From Chitinophagaceae bacterium UBA4411 (lineage in GTDB: Bacteria > Bacteroidota > Bacteroidia > Chitinophagales > Chitinophagaceae), in assembly GCA_002400415.1 (NCBI GenBank), contig DGQP01000007.1, forward strand, positions 106,605-170,604: a stretch of DNA of 64,000 bases, written 5' to 3'. Within the stretch, counting starts at the first letter, position 1, and every line of letters starts with the position of its first letter. A program made the position numbers and the translations under genes. Below, piece by piece: positions 1-6,448 of this stretch. A model generated the notes under the pieces. That model had not been told where the DNA came from. It made no database searches and saw only the letters and a program-made list of their open reading frames with translations.

Positions 1-1
1 A

Positions 2-385
2 CATGAACTGAAGGTCTGCATCGGTACCGACAGCCAGGTAAAAGGAAAGATCACGGAGTTTGCGACCGTCATCGTTTTTATCCGGAAAGGGAAAGGCGGT
101 TTCATGTATATACACAATGAAACCACCCAACTGAAAATGACGATCAAGCAACGGATGCTGACCGAAGTGGCTAAGAGTATTGAAGTGGCGTACAGCTTAT
201 GCAATATTTTTTCCCGGTTTGGGGTGGCAATGGAAGTGCATGCCGATATCAACACCAACCCATCCTTCAAAAGTAATGATGCATTGAAAGAGGCAATGGG
301 CTATATCGCCGGAATGGGCTTTGCATTCAAAGCTAAACCGGAAGCTTTTGCCAGCTCCAGTTGTGCGAATAAAGTGGTGCAGTAA
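2..385 (+). CDS. YkuK-type RNase H-like protein (DUF458), 5' end missing
   Basis: The reading frame is open from the window edge, so the true start lies upstream. The ATG at 104 is internal. The visible 127 residues match the YkuK/DUF458 family, which adopts an RNase H-like fold. Recognisable parts are the GTDSQV segment near the start, the conserved D-x-N-T-N segment in the middle, and the C-terminal A-S-S-x-A-N-K. The D of GTDSQ and the later D-N pair would form the acidic centre. Substrate and role are not established for the family. Its position just ahead of an RNA-repair gene set suggests an RNA-linked function, but this is inference. The stop is followed by about 100 AT-rich bases before the AAA ATPase. 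Confidence 0.75.
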   Translation, partial: HELKVCIGTDSQVKGKITEFATVIVFIRKGKGGFMYIHNETTQLKMTIKQRMLTEVAKSIEVAYSLCNIFSRFGVAMEVHADINTNPSFKSNDALKEAMGYIAGMGFAFKAKPEAFASSSCANKVVQ

Positions 386-488
386 ATTAATTGAGTAAAA
401 TAAATGTAAGACAATGCTGACTCTTGTACTGAAATAGTAAACAATCAGGAAAAATGAAATTGACTTTACTATTTATAAAATAATTGAA

Positions 489-1559
489 ATGGACACACAG
501 CAAAAAATAATGAATGCGAATAGCATTTTCCAGAATAGTTTCCTGGACTGTAAAGCTTACTATATGTATGTATACCAGCAGGTGCCTTGTATTACCTGGA
601 TAGACATGGTAAATACAGAAAAGGTATTGCAGCATATCAAAACGGAATATGCAGAAGCTATTACGGGCATATTTCAATATTCGAAATACGACCGGAAAAA
701 AAGGAAATCGCAGTACAGTACTACTATTATTCTTTTAAAGGATAATTGTTTGGTGGAATTGGGTGGTAATTATTGCGAGGTATTGCATACACATGAGGAT
801 TATGAAATGGCCAATACGCTGATCAGGGAAGCAAGCAGGTTTAAACGGAGGGAAAAGAAGAAGAACTTCGAAATTAACCTGATAGCAAAAGACAGTTATG
901 GGCTGGAACTGAAGAGTATGGAGATAAAAAAATCAAAGCTGAACCTGGATCTGTATTACGAAGATGACTTCAGGGATGTAGACAGGACCATACAGGAAAG
1001 GCTGGGAAAAAAGAACGATAAAGGTATTGTACTGTTGCATGGCTTGCCGGGAACAGGTAAAACCACTTACCTGCGTTACCTGATTGGCAGGTTAAAAAAG
1101 AAAGTGCTGTTTGTTTCGCCGGCAACAGCCAGCGAGATAATGAATCCTGAATTAATGGACTTGCTGATTGATAACCCTGATTCTGTCCTGATCATTGAAG
1201 ATGCGGAGAATATCATCATGGACCGGAAGCATAATAACAGTTCATCCGTATCGAACCTGTTGAATATTTCAGACGGACTGCTGGCAGATTTCCTGAATGT
1301 GCAACTGATCTGTACGTTCAATAGTTCGCTGACAATGGTGGACAGTGCTTTGATGCGGAAAGGAAGGTTGATTGCGAAATATGAGTTTGGTAAACTGAGT
1401 GTGGAGAAAGCAAAGAAACTATCGGCCCATTTAGGATTCGATACAGTGATTAATAAACCCATGACCATTGCCGAGATCGCCAACCCGCATGAAAAAAACG
1501 AGCAGGCAAATGCTGTTGAAGTGATCGGGTTCCGAAGGCAGGAAGTAATGATGAATTAA
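489..1559 (+). CDS. BCS1-like AAA family ATPase
   Basis: A cytoplasmic AAA ATPase of 356 residues. The Walker A motif GLPGTGKT is at 185-192, Walker B VLIIED at 233-238, a sensor-1-like TFNS at 276-279, and an arginine-finger-like MRKGR at 289-293. The N-terminal half (1-150) has no motif I can name and no transmembrane helix. This separates it from mitochondrial BCS1, although the AAA core resembles that clade. It lies between the YkuK-like gene and the structured RNA/slipin/RtcB genes on the same strand, so it probably acts with them, perhaps remodelling an RNA-protein complex. It is not a sigma-54 activator of the RtcR type: there is no GAFTGA loop and no HTH. The first ATG after the upstream stop was taken as the start; no clear ribosome-binding site is visible. 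Confidence 0.8.
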   Translation: MDTQQKIMNANSIFQNSFLDCKAYYMYVYQQVPCITWIDMVNTEKVLQHIKTEYAEAITGIFQYSKYDRKKRKSQYSTTIILLKDNCLVELGGNYCEVLHTHEDYEMANTLIREASRFKRREKKKNFEINLIAKDSYGLELKSMEIKKSKLNLDLYYEDDFRDVDRTIQERLGKKNDKGIVLLHGLPGTGKTTYLRYLIGRLKKKVLFVSPATASEIMNPELMDLLIDNPDSVLIIEDAENIIMDRKHNNSSSVSNLLNISDGLLADFLNVQLICTFNSSLTMVDSALMRKGRLIAKYEFGKLSVEKAKKLSAHLGFDTVINKPMTIAEIANPHEKNEQANAVEVIGFRRQEVMMN

Positions 1560-1632
1560 GTTCTTTAACTAATTGCAGGTATAAAAAATATCTGCGAAAG
1601 AAGGTATATACTACGATATATGTTTCAAAGAA

Positions 1633-1650
1633 GCCTGCCTACCGGCAGGC
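1633..1650. repeat. Palindromic REP-like hairpin
   Basis: GCCTGCC at 1633-1639 pairs perfectly with GGCAGGC at 1644-1650 around a TACC loop. It sits between the AAA ATPase gene and the tRNA-like RNA. No T tract follows on the + strand, so it looks more like a dispersed intergenic palindrome than a terminator. It could mark the 5' boundary of the RNA transcription unit. Confidence 0.6.
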
Positions 1651-1699
1651 AGGCATAGCAGTGCAGACGTTGTAACTATCTGTATGCTGTTCGGCGGTA

Positions 1700-1850
1700 T
1701 ATTCCACCAACGCTGTCTGAAAAGCAGCTCCAAGTGGTCGCAGGTTCAAATCCTGTTCTCGCCAATGGCGGGATAGCTCAGTTGGCAGAGCACTACACGG
1801 ATAATGTAGAGTTACAGAAGTACACCACTTCTTAAAAAATGGTGGCAATA
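1700..1850 (+). ncRNA. Y-RNA-like RNA with a circularly permuted tRNA domain
   Basis: The 3' parts of a tRNA come first: variable loop TGGTC 1735-1739, T stem GCAGG 1740-1744, T loop TTCAAAT 1745-1751, T stem CCTGT 1752-1756, acceptor 3' strand TCTCGCC 1757-1763 and A 1764. After two bases the 5' parts follow: acceptor GGCGGGA 1767-1773, D arm GCTC/GAGC 1776-1791, and anticodon arm CTACA/TGTAG 1793-1809 around the loop CGGATAA. Rejoined, they give exactly 73 canonical positions with a complete 7-bp acceptor stem. The 7-nt anticodon loop would read GAT but has G instead of T at position 33. An outer helix, 1700-1709 with 1840-1850 and C1846 bulged, closes the whole domain. Two side hairpins lie inside it (1712-1728 and 1816-1832). 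Known bacterial Y RNAs (YrlA) likewise carry tRNA-like modules and occur near RtcB genes. No Ro60 gene is in the window. A decayed tandem tRNA pair is the main alternative. Confidence 0.65.
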
Positions 1851-1856
1851 ACTAAA

Positions 1857-2098
1857 GCCGGGATTGTTTGCCGGCAACACAGGACTGAAGTCAATGAAGT
1901 AGGCAGCAATGCATACCGCAGTGACTTGAACAAACAAGTACCCAGGTGGGAAAGTTTTGGACTTGTTGCAACACGGTAAGCACCCGCAGGCAGCGCAGCG
2001 ATAATGAACTACTGTCACTTTGCCGGTACAAGACTGTTGAAACATTTCAGCAGCGGGATATTGATGAACAGGCAGGACGAACAGTATCAAAACCCTGC
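1857..2098 (+). other. Further structured non-coding region
   Basis: This stretch, between the tRNA-like RNA and the slipin gene, has no convincing coding frame but several paired elements. There is a hairpin GCCGG 1857-1861 with CCGGC 1871-1875. A long-range stem pairs TACCG 1914-1918 with CGGTA 2024-2028 and AGTGAC 1920-1925 with GTCACT 2014-2019. An inner stem pairs AACAAGT 1933-1939 with ACTTGTT 1961-1967. A hairpin pairs GCAGG 2072-2076 with CCTGC 2094-2098. It may be a second RNA of the locus or the 5' leader of the slipin mRNA. Nothing recognisable was seen in 2099-2231. Confidence 0.4.
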
Positions 2099-2231
2099 TT
2101 CCGTGAATACCGGGTGGTGAACAATGCCGGCTTTATTACAACAAAATGTAAAACTATTCCCGGCAGGCAGCTATAGGCACTAATAAAAACTTAGTGTGCT
2201 CTGCGGCTTGGTTGGAAACAAAACTAAGAAG

Positions 2232-3341
2232 ATGAAAAAAGTAAAAGTAAATGCCTACCAGGTGGCCCTGGTATTTAAAGATGGAGTGTACCAGCGGCTG
2301 TTAACTGCAGGAGCCTATTGGTTCTGGAAGAGCGAAGTGGTGCAGGTATATGATATCACTAAACCATTCGTAGCACCTATAGAACTGAACATCCTGTTGC
2401 AGGATAAGGAATTGGCGGGGATTGTGCAGGTGCTGGAAGTAAAAGACAACGAGATCGCTTTGCAATACGAGAACGGTTTGCTGAAAGCCGTCTTCACAGC
2501 CGGTCGCTATGCATTCTGGAAATCTGCCATAAAACTGGAATTCGTGAAAGCGGATATCAGCCAGGTGGAGATCGAAGCAACGATCGACCGGGCCCTGCTG
2601 GCCAAAGCACCTTTGAGTGCATGGGTGCGGAGCTATGAAGTGCAGAGTTTTGAAAAAGCGGTGTTGTTCGTGAACGGTAAGTTTGTGCAATTGCTGGAAC
2701 CGGGTACGTATTACTGGTGGAAGAACAGCATCACTATTCATGTATCTAAAGTGGATGTGCGCCAGCAACAACTGGAAGTGAACGGGCAGGAGATACTGAC
2801 CAAAGACAAAGCGGCTTTGCGGATCAATGCCTGGGCACAGTACAAAGTGATGGATATCGAAAAAGCCCTGTTGCAAAACAAGGAGCATGATAAACAATTG
2901 TACGTGGCTTTCCAGCTGGCCCTGCGGGAATACATTGCCGGTTACGGCTTTGATGAACTGCTGGAGAAAAAAGAGAGCATGGCTCCCTTCATCCTGCAGC
3001 AGGTGAAAGCGAAGGCCGAAGTGCTGGGTATTGAGGTCAGTGATTTTGGGATCCGGGATATCATCCTGCCGGGTGATGTGAAGGAGATCATGAACCAGGT
3101 GCTGGTGGCGGAAAAAAAAGCCCAGGCCAACAGCATCATGCGCCGGGAAGAAACTGCAAGTACCCGTAGCTTGCTGAATACGGCGAAGCTGATGGAAGAC
3201 AATGCGATGCTGTGGAAGCTGAAAGAGATGGAATACGTGGAAAAGATCGCTGATAAGATCAGCAACATCAGTGTAAGTGGCAACGGTGTATTAATTGAAC
3301 AGTTGAAGCAGATCTTTGTGCCAGCCCCTAAAGGGGAATAA
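2232..3341 (+). CDS. SPFH/slipin-family protein without membrane anchor
   Basis: A protein of 369 residues. An upstream in-frame start at 2196 would add 12 residues, but the ATG at 2232 gives the family-like beginning MKKVKVNAYQVALVFKDG. The SPFH (band 7) domain covers roughly 135-300, followed by a charged helical region to 345. Classical slipins start with a hydrophobic hairpin or helix; none is present, so this protein is probably soluble. The N-terminal half holds three similar units (about 11-42, 75-109 and 143-176), each built as x-G-(x)5-L/F-x-x-G-x-Y-x-F/W-W-K. SPFH proteins form oligomeric rings or scaffolds. Slipin genes are known neighbours of RtcB in bacterial RNA-repair operons, so a scaffold role for the repair machinery is plausible but unproven. 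Confidence 0.85.
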   Translation: MKKVKVNAYQVALVFKDGVYQRLLTAGAYWFWKSEVVQVYDITKPFVAPIELNILLQDKELAGIVQVLEVKDNEIALQYENGLLKAVFTAGRYAFWKSAIKLEFVKADISQVEIEATIDRALLAKAPLSAWVRSYEVQSFEKAVLFVNGKFVQLLEPGTYYWWKNSITIHVSKVDVRQQQLEVNGQEILTKDKAALRINAWAQYKVMDIEKALLQNKEHDKQLYVAFQLALREYIAGYGFDELLEKKESMAPFILQQVKAKAEVLGIEVSDFGIRDIILPGDVKEIMNQVLVAEKKAQANSIMRREETASTRSLLNTAKLMEDNAMLWKLKEMEYVEKIADKISNISVSGNGVLIEQLKQIFVPAPKGE

Positions 3342-3351
3342 GGGGTTCACT

Positions 3352-3384
3352 ATGGTTGCCAATCTTAGCAAGGTTGGCAACCAT
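3352..3384. terminator. 11-bp perfect hairpin after the slipin gene
   Basis: ATGGTTGCCAA at 3352-3362 pairs fully with TTGGCAACCAT at 3374-3384 around an 11-base loop, ten bases after the slipin stop. The + strand continues with TT and a run of A rather than a T tract. Termination is therefore likely but not textbook; an mRNA-stabilising hairpin is the alternative. Confidence 0.5.
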
Positions 3385-3414
3385 TTAAAAAAAATAGTCA
3401 AACTGAGAAAACCT

Positions 3415-3430
3415 CCCCTCCCTGGAGGGG
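3415..3430. repeat. CCCCTCC/GGAGGGG short palindrome
   Basis: CCCCTCC 3415-3421 pairs with GGAGGGG 3424-3430 around CT. It resembles dispersed intergenic palindromes and adjoins the repeat at 3497-3517. No gene was seen between 3342 and 3583. Confidence 0.45.
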
Positions 3431-3496
3431 CGGACTGAGGAAACTAATTGCTTTGAGAAATCGGGGTGGGTTATTAGCCCGGCTGTAGTGCTACTA

Positions 3497-3517
3497 TCAT
3501 CGTCTGTTGCGTCGCAC
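3497..3517 (-). repeat. Dispersed repeat core, inverted partner of 6302-6321
   Basis: On the minus strand this reads GTGCGACGCAA, a five-base spacer, then GATGA. The same core occurs on the plus strand at 6302-6321. The two copies flank the block holding the HEPN gene, the rtcB remnant and both RlaP genes in inverted orientation. Confidence 0.5.
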
Positions 3518-3583
3518 TCTTGTACATTAGGTAATGCTACTTGGCAAGAAATGGGGTAGTTTTAATTTTTAATAAATCGCTTT

Positions 3584-4297
3584 ATGACAAAGGCATATCA
3601 TGAATTTGACAATGAATTGCGTATAAAATATTTGGAGTTAAATCTAAAACATCTAAGAGATATTGAATTTGATGGAGTAAGTTATCGTCAATTTTTTGTC
3701 GATGTTGTTCGAAAAAAGAAACCATTTCAAAATCTAAGTTTTTTGGATTATAAAATGGCCTATGAGATGGACTTTATAACGGCGGATATGAAATATTTAA
3801 CCGGAATGCTTTTTTTCTTGAGGCCAGGAATTAATAATCCTTTACCCTTTAATGGCTATAATCAAACAATTGAAGACAGACGATATTTGATGCATACGAC
3901 ATTTGGACTACAAGCCGCCTATAATTTTTGGGATCGATTAGGTGACTTGCTGTGGTTTTTCTTTCCGTCAACATTAGCAGAAAGGGATGTATATTTTGAT
4001 AGAATTATTAGCCTTATTGATAAGCCATATAATAAATCTAATAATTACATCTCGCTGTTAGAGTTATATAACAAAGAGGTTAAACCCGTTTTGCAAGTTA
4101 GAAGAGAGGCGGTACATTATTTTCAACCTGAGTGTAAACATTTTTGGGGGCATACTGAAGATAGTAGCCAAGAGGCTGTTGAAAAAAGGTACAAAGAGAA
4201 GTTTGGTTATGCTGATTTAATGCTTAATCAATTGAATACAGCGGCTAAAGCTTTTGAATTAACTGTACGGCTTATTGATGAGTTACCTGATAAATAG
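3584..4297 (+). CDS. Cthe_2314-type HEPN-domain protein
   Basis: A cytoplasmic protein of 237 residues, mostly helical. It resembles the Cthe_2314 HEPN group through the aromatic segment around 113-127 (NFWDRLGDLLWFFF). The candidate HEPN RNase motif R-x4-H is R173 to H178. Many HEPN proteins are RNA-cleaving toxins or effectors, so here it could either damage RNA that the operon repairs or belong to the repair response. Its base composition is clearly more AT-rich than that of the slipin and rtcB genes, which suggests separate acquisition. It follows a hairpin and a repeat and so may have its own promoter. The family call is by motif and composition only. Confidence 0.6.
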   Translation: MTKAYHEFDNELRIKYLELNLKHLRDIEFDGVSYRQFFVDVVRKKKPFQNLSFLDYKMAYEMDFITADMKYLTGMLFFLRPGINNPLPFNGYNQTIEDRRYLMHTTFGLQAAYNFWDRLGDLLWFFFPSTLAERDVYFDRIISLIDKPYNKSNNYISLLELYNKEVKPVLQVRREAVHYFQPECKHFWGHTEDSSQEAVEKRYKEKFGYADLMLNQLNTAAKAFELTVRLIDELPDK

Positions 4298-4386
4298 AAG
4301 TTGAGTAGATTAAATAACAAGAAAAGCCCCCTTTAAATCTTCCCAATAAGGTAGACTTGTGGATAGTCTTTTAATATGAAATAATC

Positions 4387-4467
4387 ATGAGCAAGTTAAA
4401 ATTAAGTGGAAAAGAGTTGCGGGCTATCGGTTTCCCGGATTGGGCAAAGAAAAAAATTTGTAGATAA
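4387..4467 (+). pseudogene. rtcB 5' remnant or 26-codon leader peptide
   Basis: A 26-codon frame whose first 17 codons closely match the start of the intact rtcB at 6449: MSKLKLSGKELRAIGFP here against MSKLKITGKELRAIGFP there. After one more residue the match ends, and the frame closes at TAA 4465-4467. That stop overlaps the ATG of the next gene (TAATG), an arrangement typical of translational coupling. The differences are mostly synonymous or conservative. It may be the stump left when genes were inserted into or beside an older rtcB copy, now possibly serving as a leader for the nucleotidyltransferase gene. Confidence 0.75.
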
Positions 4468-5213
4468 TGGAAAAGATAAAAAGTATACTAACTAATATTC
4501 AGTTAAAGAACAATATCAAAATACTCTACGCCTGTGAAACAGGCAGCCGGGCCTGGGGCTTTCCATCTCCGGATAGTGATTTTGATGTGAGGTTTATCTA
4601 CATGCATAAGCGAGACTGGTATTTGTCGTTAAGTAAAGTGAAGGACACAATCGAACATATGGACGGCGATCTGGACATAACTGGATGGGATCTTAAAAAA
4701 TGTTTGACTTTGTTAAAGAAATCTAATGTCCCTTTAATTGAGAGATTTCAATCACCGATTGAATATTATGCGCAGCCGGGATTCAGGGAGGAGTTCAAGG
4801 AGCTGATAACAGCTTATTATTCTCCGACTGCTGTATTCTTTCATCATCATTCATTGGCAAAGAAGTTTTGGGAGGATATAAAAGATGCGGATCAGGTGAA
4901 GCTGAAGAATTGGTTTTACCTGGTCAGGTCATTGTTGTCGTGTAATTGGATAATTGAGGATAAGTCGGTACTGCCGATGCATTTCGAAGGCTTGTTGAAG
5001 TATACAGAGGAAGGTATGAAGGCTGAATTGAGGGAATTGGTGGAATTAAAGGCTACTGTTGGTGAAAAATATTTGCATCCACGGGATGAAAGATTGAATA
5101 AGTGGATAGTTGATTTGTTTGACAAAGTGGGGACAGGAAAAAACGTACTGGGAGTTAATAATACAGACATGAAATTATTGAATGACTTCTTTTTAAAGAA
5201 ACTATATGAATAA
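4467..5213 (+). CDS. RlaP-type nucleotidyltransferase, first copy
   Basis: A protein of 248 residues of the RNA-ligase-associated polymerase-beta-fold family (COG3541). The nucleotidyltransferase signature is present: G26-S27 in GSRAWG, followed by D38 and D40 in SDFDVR. These bind the metal and nucleotide triphosphate in this superfamily. The helical C-terminal half (about 110-248) is typical of the family. Comparative genomics places these proteins with RtcB-type ligases, where they are thought to modify RNA ends, but the reaction is not settled. The start overlaps the stop of the rtcB remnant, and the end overlaps the second RlaP gene by 8 bases, so the three frames are translationally linked. 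Confidence 0.85.
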   Translation: MEKIKSILTNIQLKNNIKILYACETGSRAWGFPSPDSDFDVRFIYMHKRDWYLSLSKVKDTIEHMDGDLDITGWDLKKCLTLLKKSNVPLIERFQSPIEYYAQPGFREEFKELITAYYSPTAVFFHHHSLAKKFWEDIKDADQVKLKNWFYLVRSLLSCNWIIEDKSVLPMHFEGLLKYTEEGMKAELRELVELKATVGEKYLHPRDERLNKWIVDLFDKVGTGKNVLGVNNTDMKLLNDFFLKKLYE

Positions 5214-6276
5214 ATTGACTATCGGGGATATAAAGAAGCAAGGGTTACTGGTAATGGAAGTAATAACCGGGAGCAGGGCATATGGGTTGGAAACTGCAAC
5301 TTCAGATACGGATATCAGGGGTGTTTTCGTATTGCCAAAGGACATGTATTATGGGTTAGAATATACCGGGCAGGTAAATAATGAAACGAACGACATTGTT
5401 TATTATGAACTGAGACGTTTCATGGAATTGTTGCTGAGGAATAATCCTAATATAATGGAGATGTTAAATACTCCGGCGAATTGTGTATTGTTGAAGCATC
5501 CAATGATGGACCTGTTAAAACCTTCAATGTTTCTGTCAAAGCTATGTGAGCAAACATTTGCCAACTATGCCTATACACAAATTAAGAAAGCATACGGTCT
5601 TGAAAAGAAGATTGTGAACCCAGTAGATGAAACGAGGAAGTCGGTACTGGATTTTTGTTTTGTATATGAAGGCCGGGATGCAATTCCTTTAGAAAAATTT
5701 CTGGAGTCAAAGGGCCTCGATCAGCAAATGGCGGGTTTGGCAGCAATATCTCATTTGAGAGATTGCTACAACTTATTCTACTCGACTGAGTTTAGATATT
5801 CTGGTATCATGCGAAAGGAAGAGTCAAACGATGTAGCATTAAGCAGCATCCCAAAAGGGGAAATGCCAATAGCAATGTTATACTTTAATAAGGATAGCTA
5901 TTCAGTTTACTGTAAGAAGTATAAGGAGTATTGGGATTGGGTGGGAAAAAGAAACGAAGAACGATATAAAACAACTATGACGCATGGTAAGAACTATGAT
6001 TCAAAGAACATGATGCATGTTTTCAGACTACTGCGAATGGCCAGGGAGATTGCAATGGACGGTCAGATTAATGTTTTCAGGACCGACAGACAGTTTCTGT
6101 TGTCAGTCAAGGAGGGAAAGTTTGAGTATGATGATCTTTTACAGCAAGCAGAAGCATTGAAAATAGAATTACCAGTTTTGTATAACAATTCAACTTTGCC
6201 TGACAAACCAGATATGGATGTCGTTGAAGATCTGTTGATTAAAATGAGAGAAACCTATTATGGAGAAATAAAATGA
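5206..6276 (+). CDS. RlaP-type nucleotidyltransferase, second copy
   Basis: A protein of 356 residues, longer than its neighbour and only distantly similar to it. The catalytic signature is G22-S23 in GSRAYG with D34 and D36 in SDTDIRG. The C-terminal part contains a helical segment with the HGKNYDSKNMMH stretch, typical of the longer members of this family. It begins inside the last codons of the first copy (8-base overlap). Two non-identical paralogues side by side suggest either a heterodimer or two different end-modifying activities. About 170 bases carrying dispersed repeats separate it from rtcB. Confidence 0.85.
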   Translation: MNKLTIGDIKKQGLLVMEVITGSRAYGLETATSDTDIRGVFVLPKDMYYGLEYTGQVNNETNDIVYYELRRFMELLLRNNPNIMEMLNTPANCVLLKHPMMDLLKPSMFLSKLCEQTFANYAYTQIKKAYGLEKKIVNPVDETRKSVLDFCFVYEGRDAIPLEKFLESKGLDQQMAGLAAISHLRDCYNLFYSTEFRYSGIMRKEESNDVALSSIPKGEMPIAMLYFNKDSYSVYCKKYKEYWDWVGKRNEERYKTTMTHGKNYDSKNMMHVFRLLRMAREIAMDGQINVFRTDRQFLLSVKEGKFEYDDLLQQAEALKIELPVLYNNSTLPDKPDMDVVEDLLIKMRETYYGEIK

Positions 6277-6301
6277 TGATTAGCGAACAGAGCCCCAAAG
6301 T

Positions 6302-6437
6302 GTGCGACGCAAGGAAGATGACCAGAGTTACTGTCGCTGGTAAAACAAAATATGAAACACAAAGCCACAGAGACACAAAGGCACAAGAAGAAAACCAGCT
6401 TCGTGCCCTGGTGTCTTACTGTCTTCGTGGTTCAAAA
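6302..6437. repeat. Dispersed repeats ahead of rtcB
   Basis: Two repeat-like segments fill this gap. At 6302-6321 is the core GTGCGACGCAA with GATGA, inverted relative to 3497-3517. From about 6353 to 6437, a left arm reading CACAAAGCCACAGAGACACA is followed by a degenerate inverted right arm (GGTGTCTTACTGTCTTCGTGG). This is a type of imperfect inverted repeat seen between genes in many bacteria. It could form a hairpin in the leader of rtcB. Confidence 0.5.
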
Positions 6438-6448
6438 CAAACAACAAA

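Noticed and set aside
1767..1809. Ordinary tRNA-Ile(GAT) gene
   Set aside because: The 3' half lies upstream of the 5' half, no T arm follows 1809, and position 33 is G instead of T.
1639..1848. Minus-strand frame of 69 codons across the tRNA-like RNA
   Set aside because: It is the antisense of the tRNA parts; its QDLNLRPLG stretch is the well-known false peptide read from T-arm sequences.
1946..2176. Plus-strand frame of 76 codons before the slipin gene
   Set aside because: No recognisable motif, composition unlike neighbours, and it overlaps the paired RNA elements.
3352..3384. Attachment site of a mobile element
   Set aside because: The long palindrome is better explained as a terminator or mRNA-end hairpin; no integrase or transposase is nearby.
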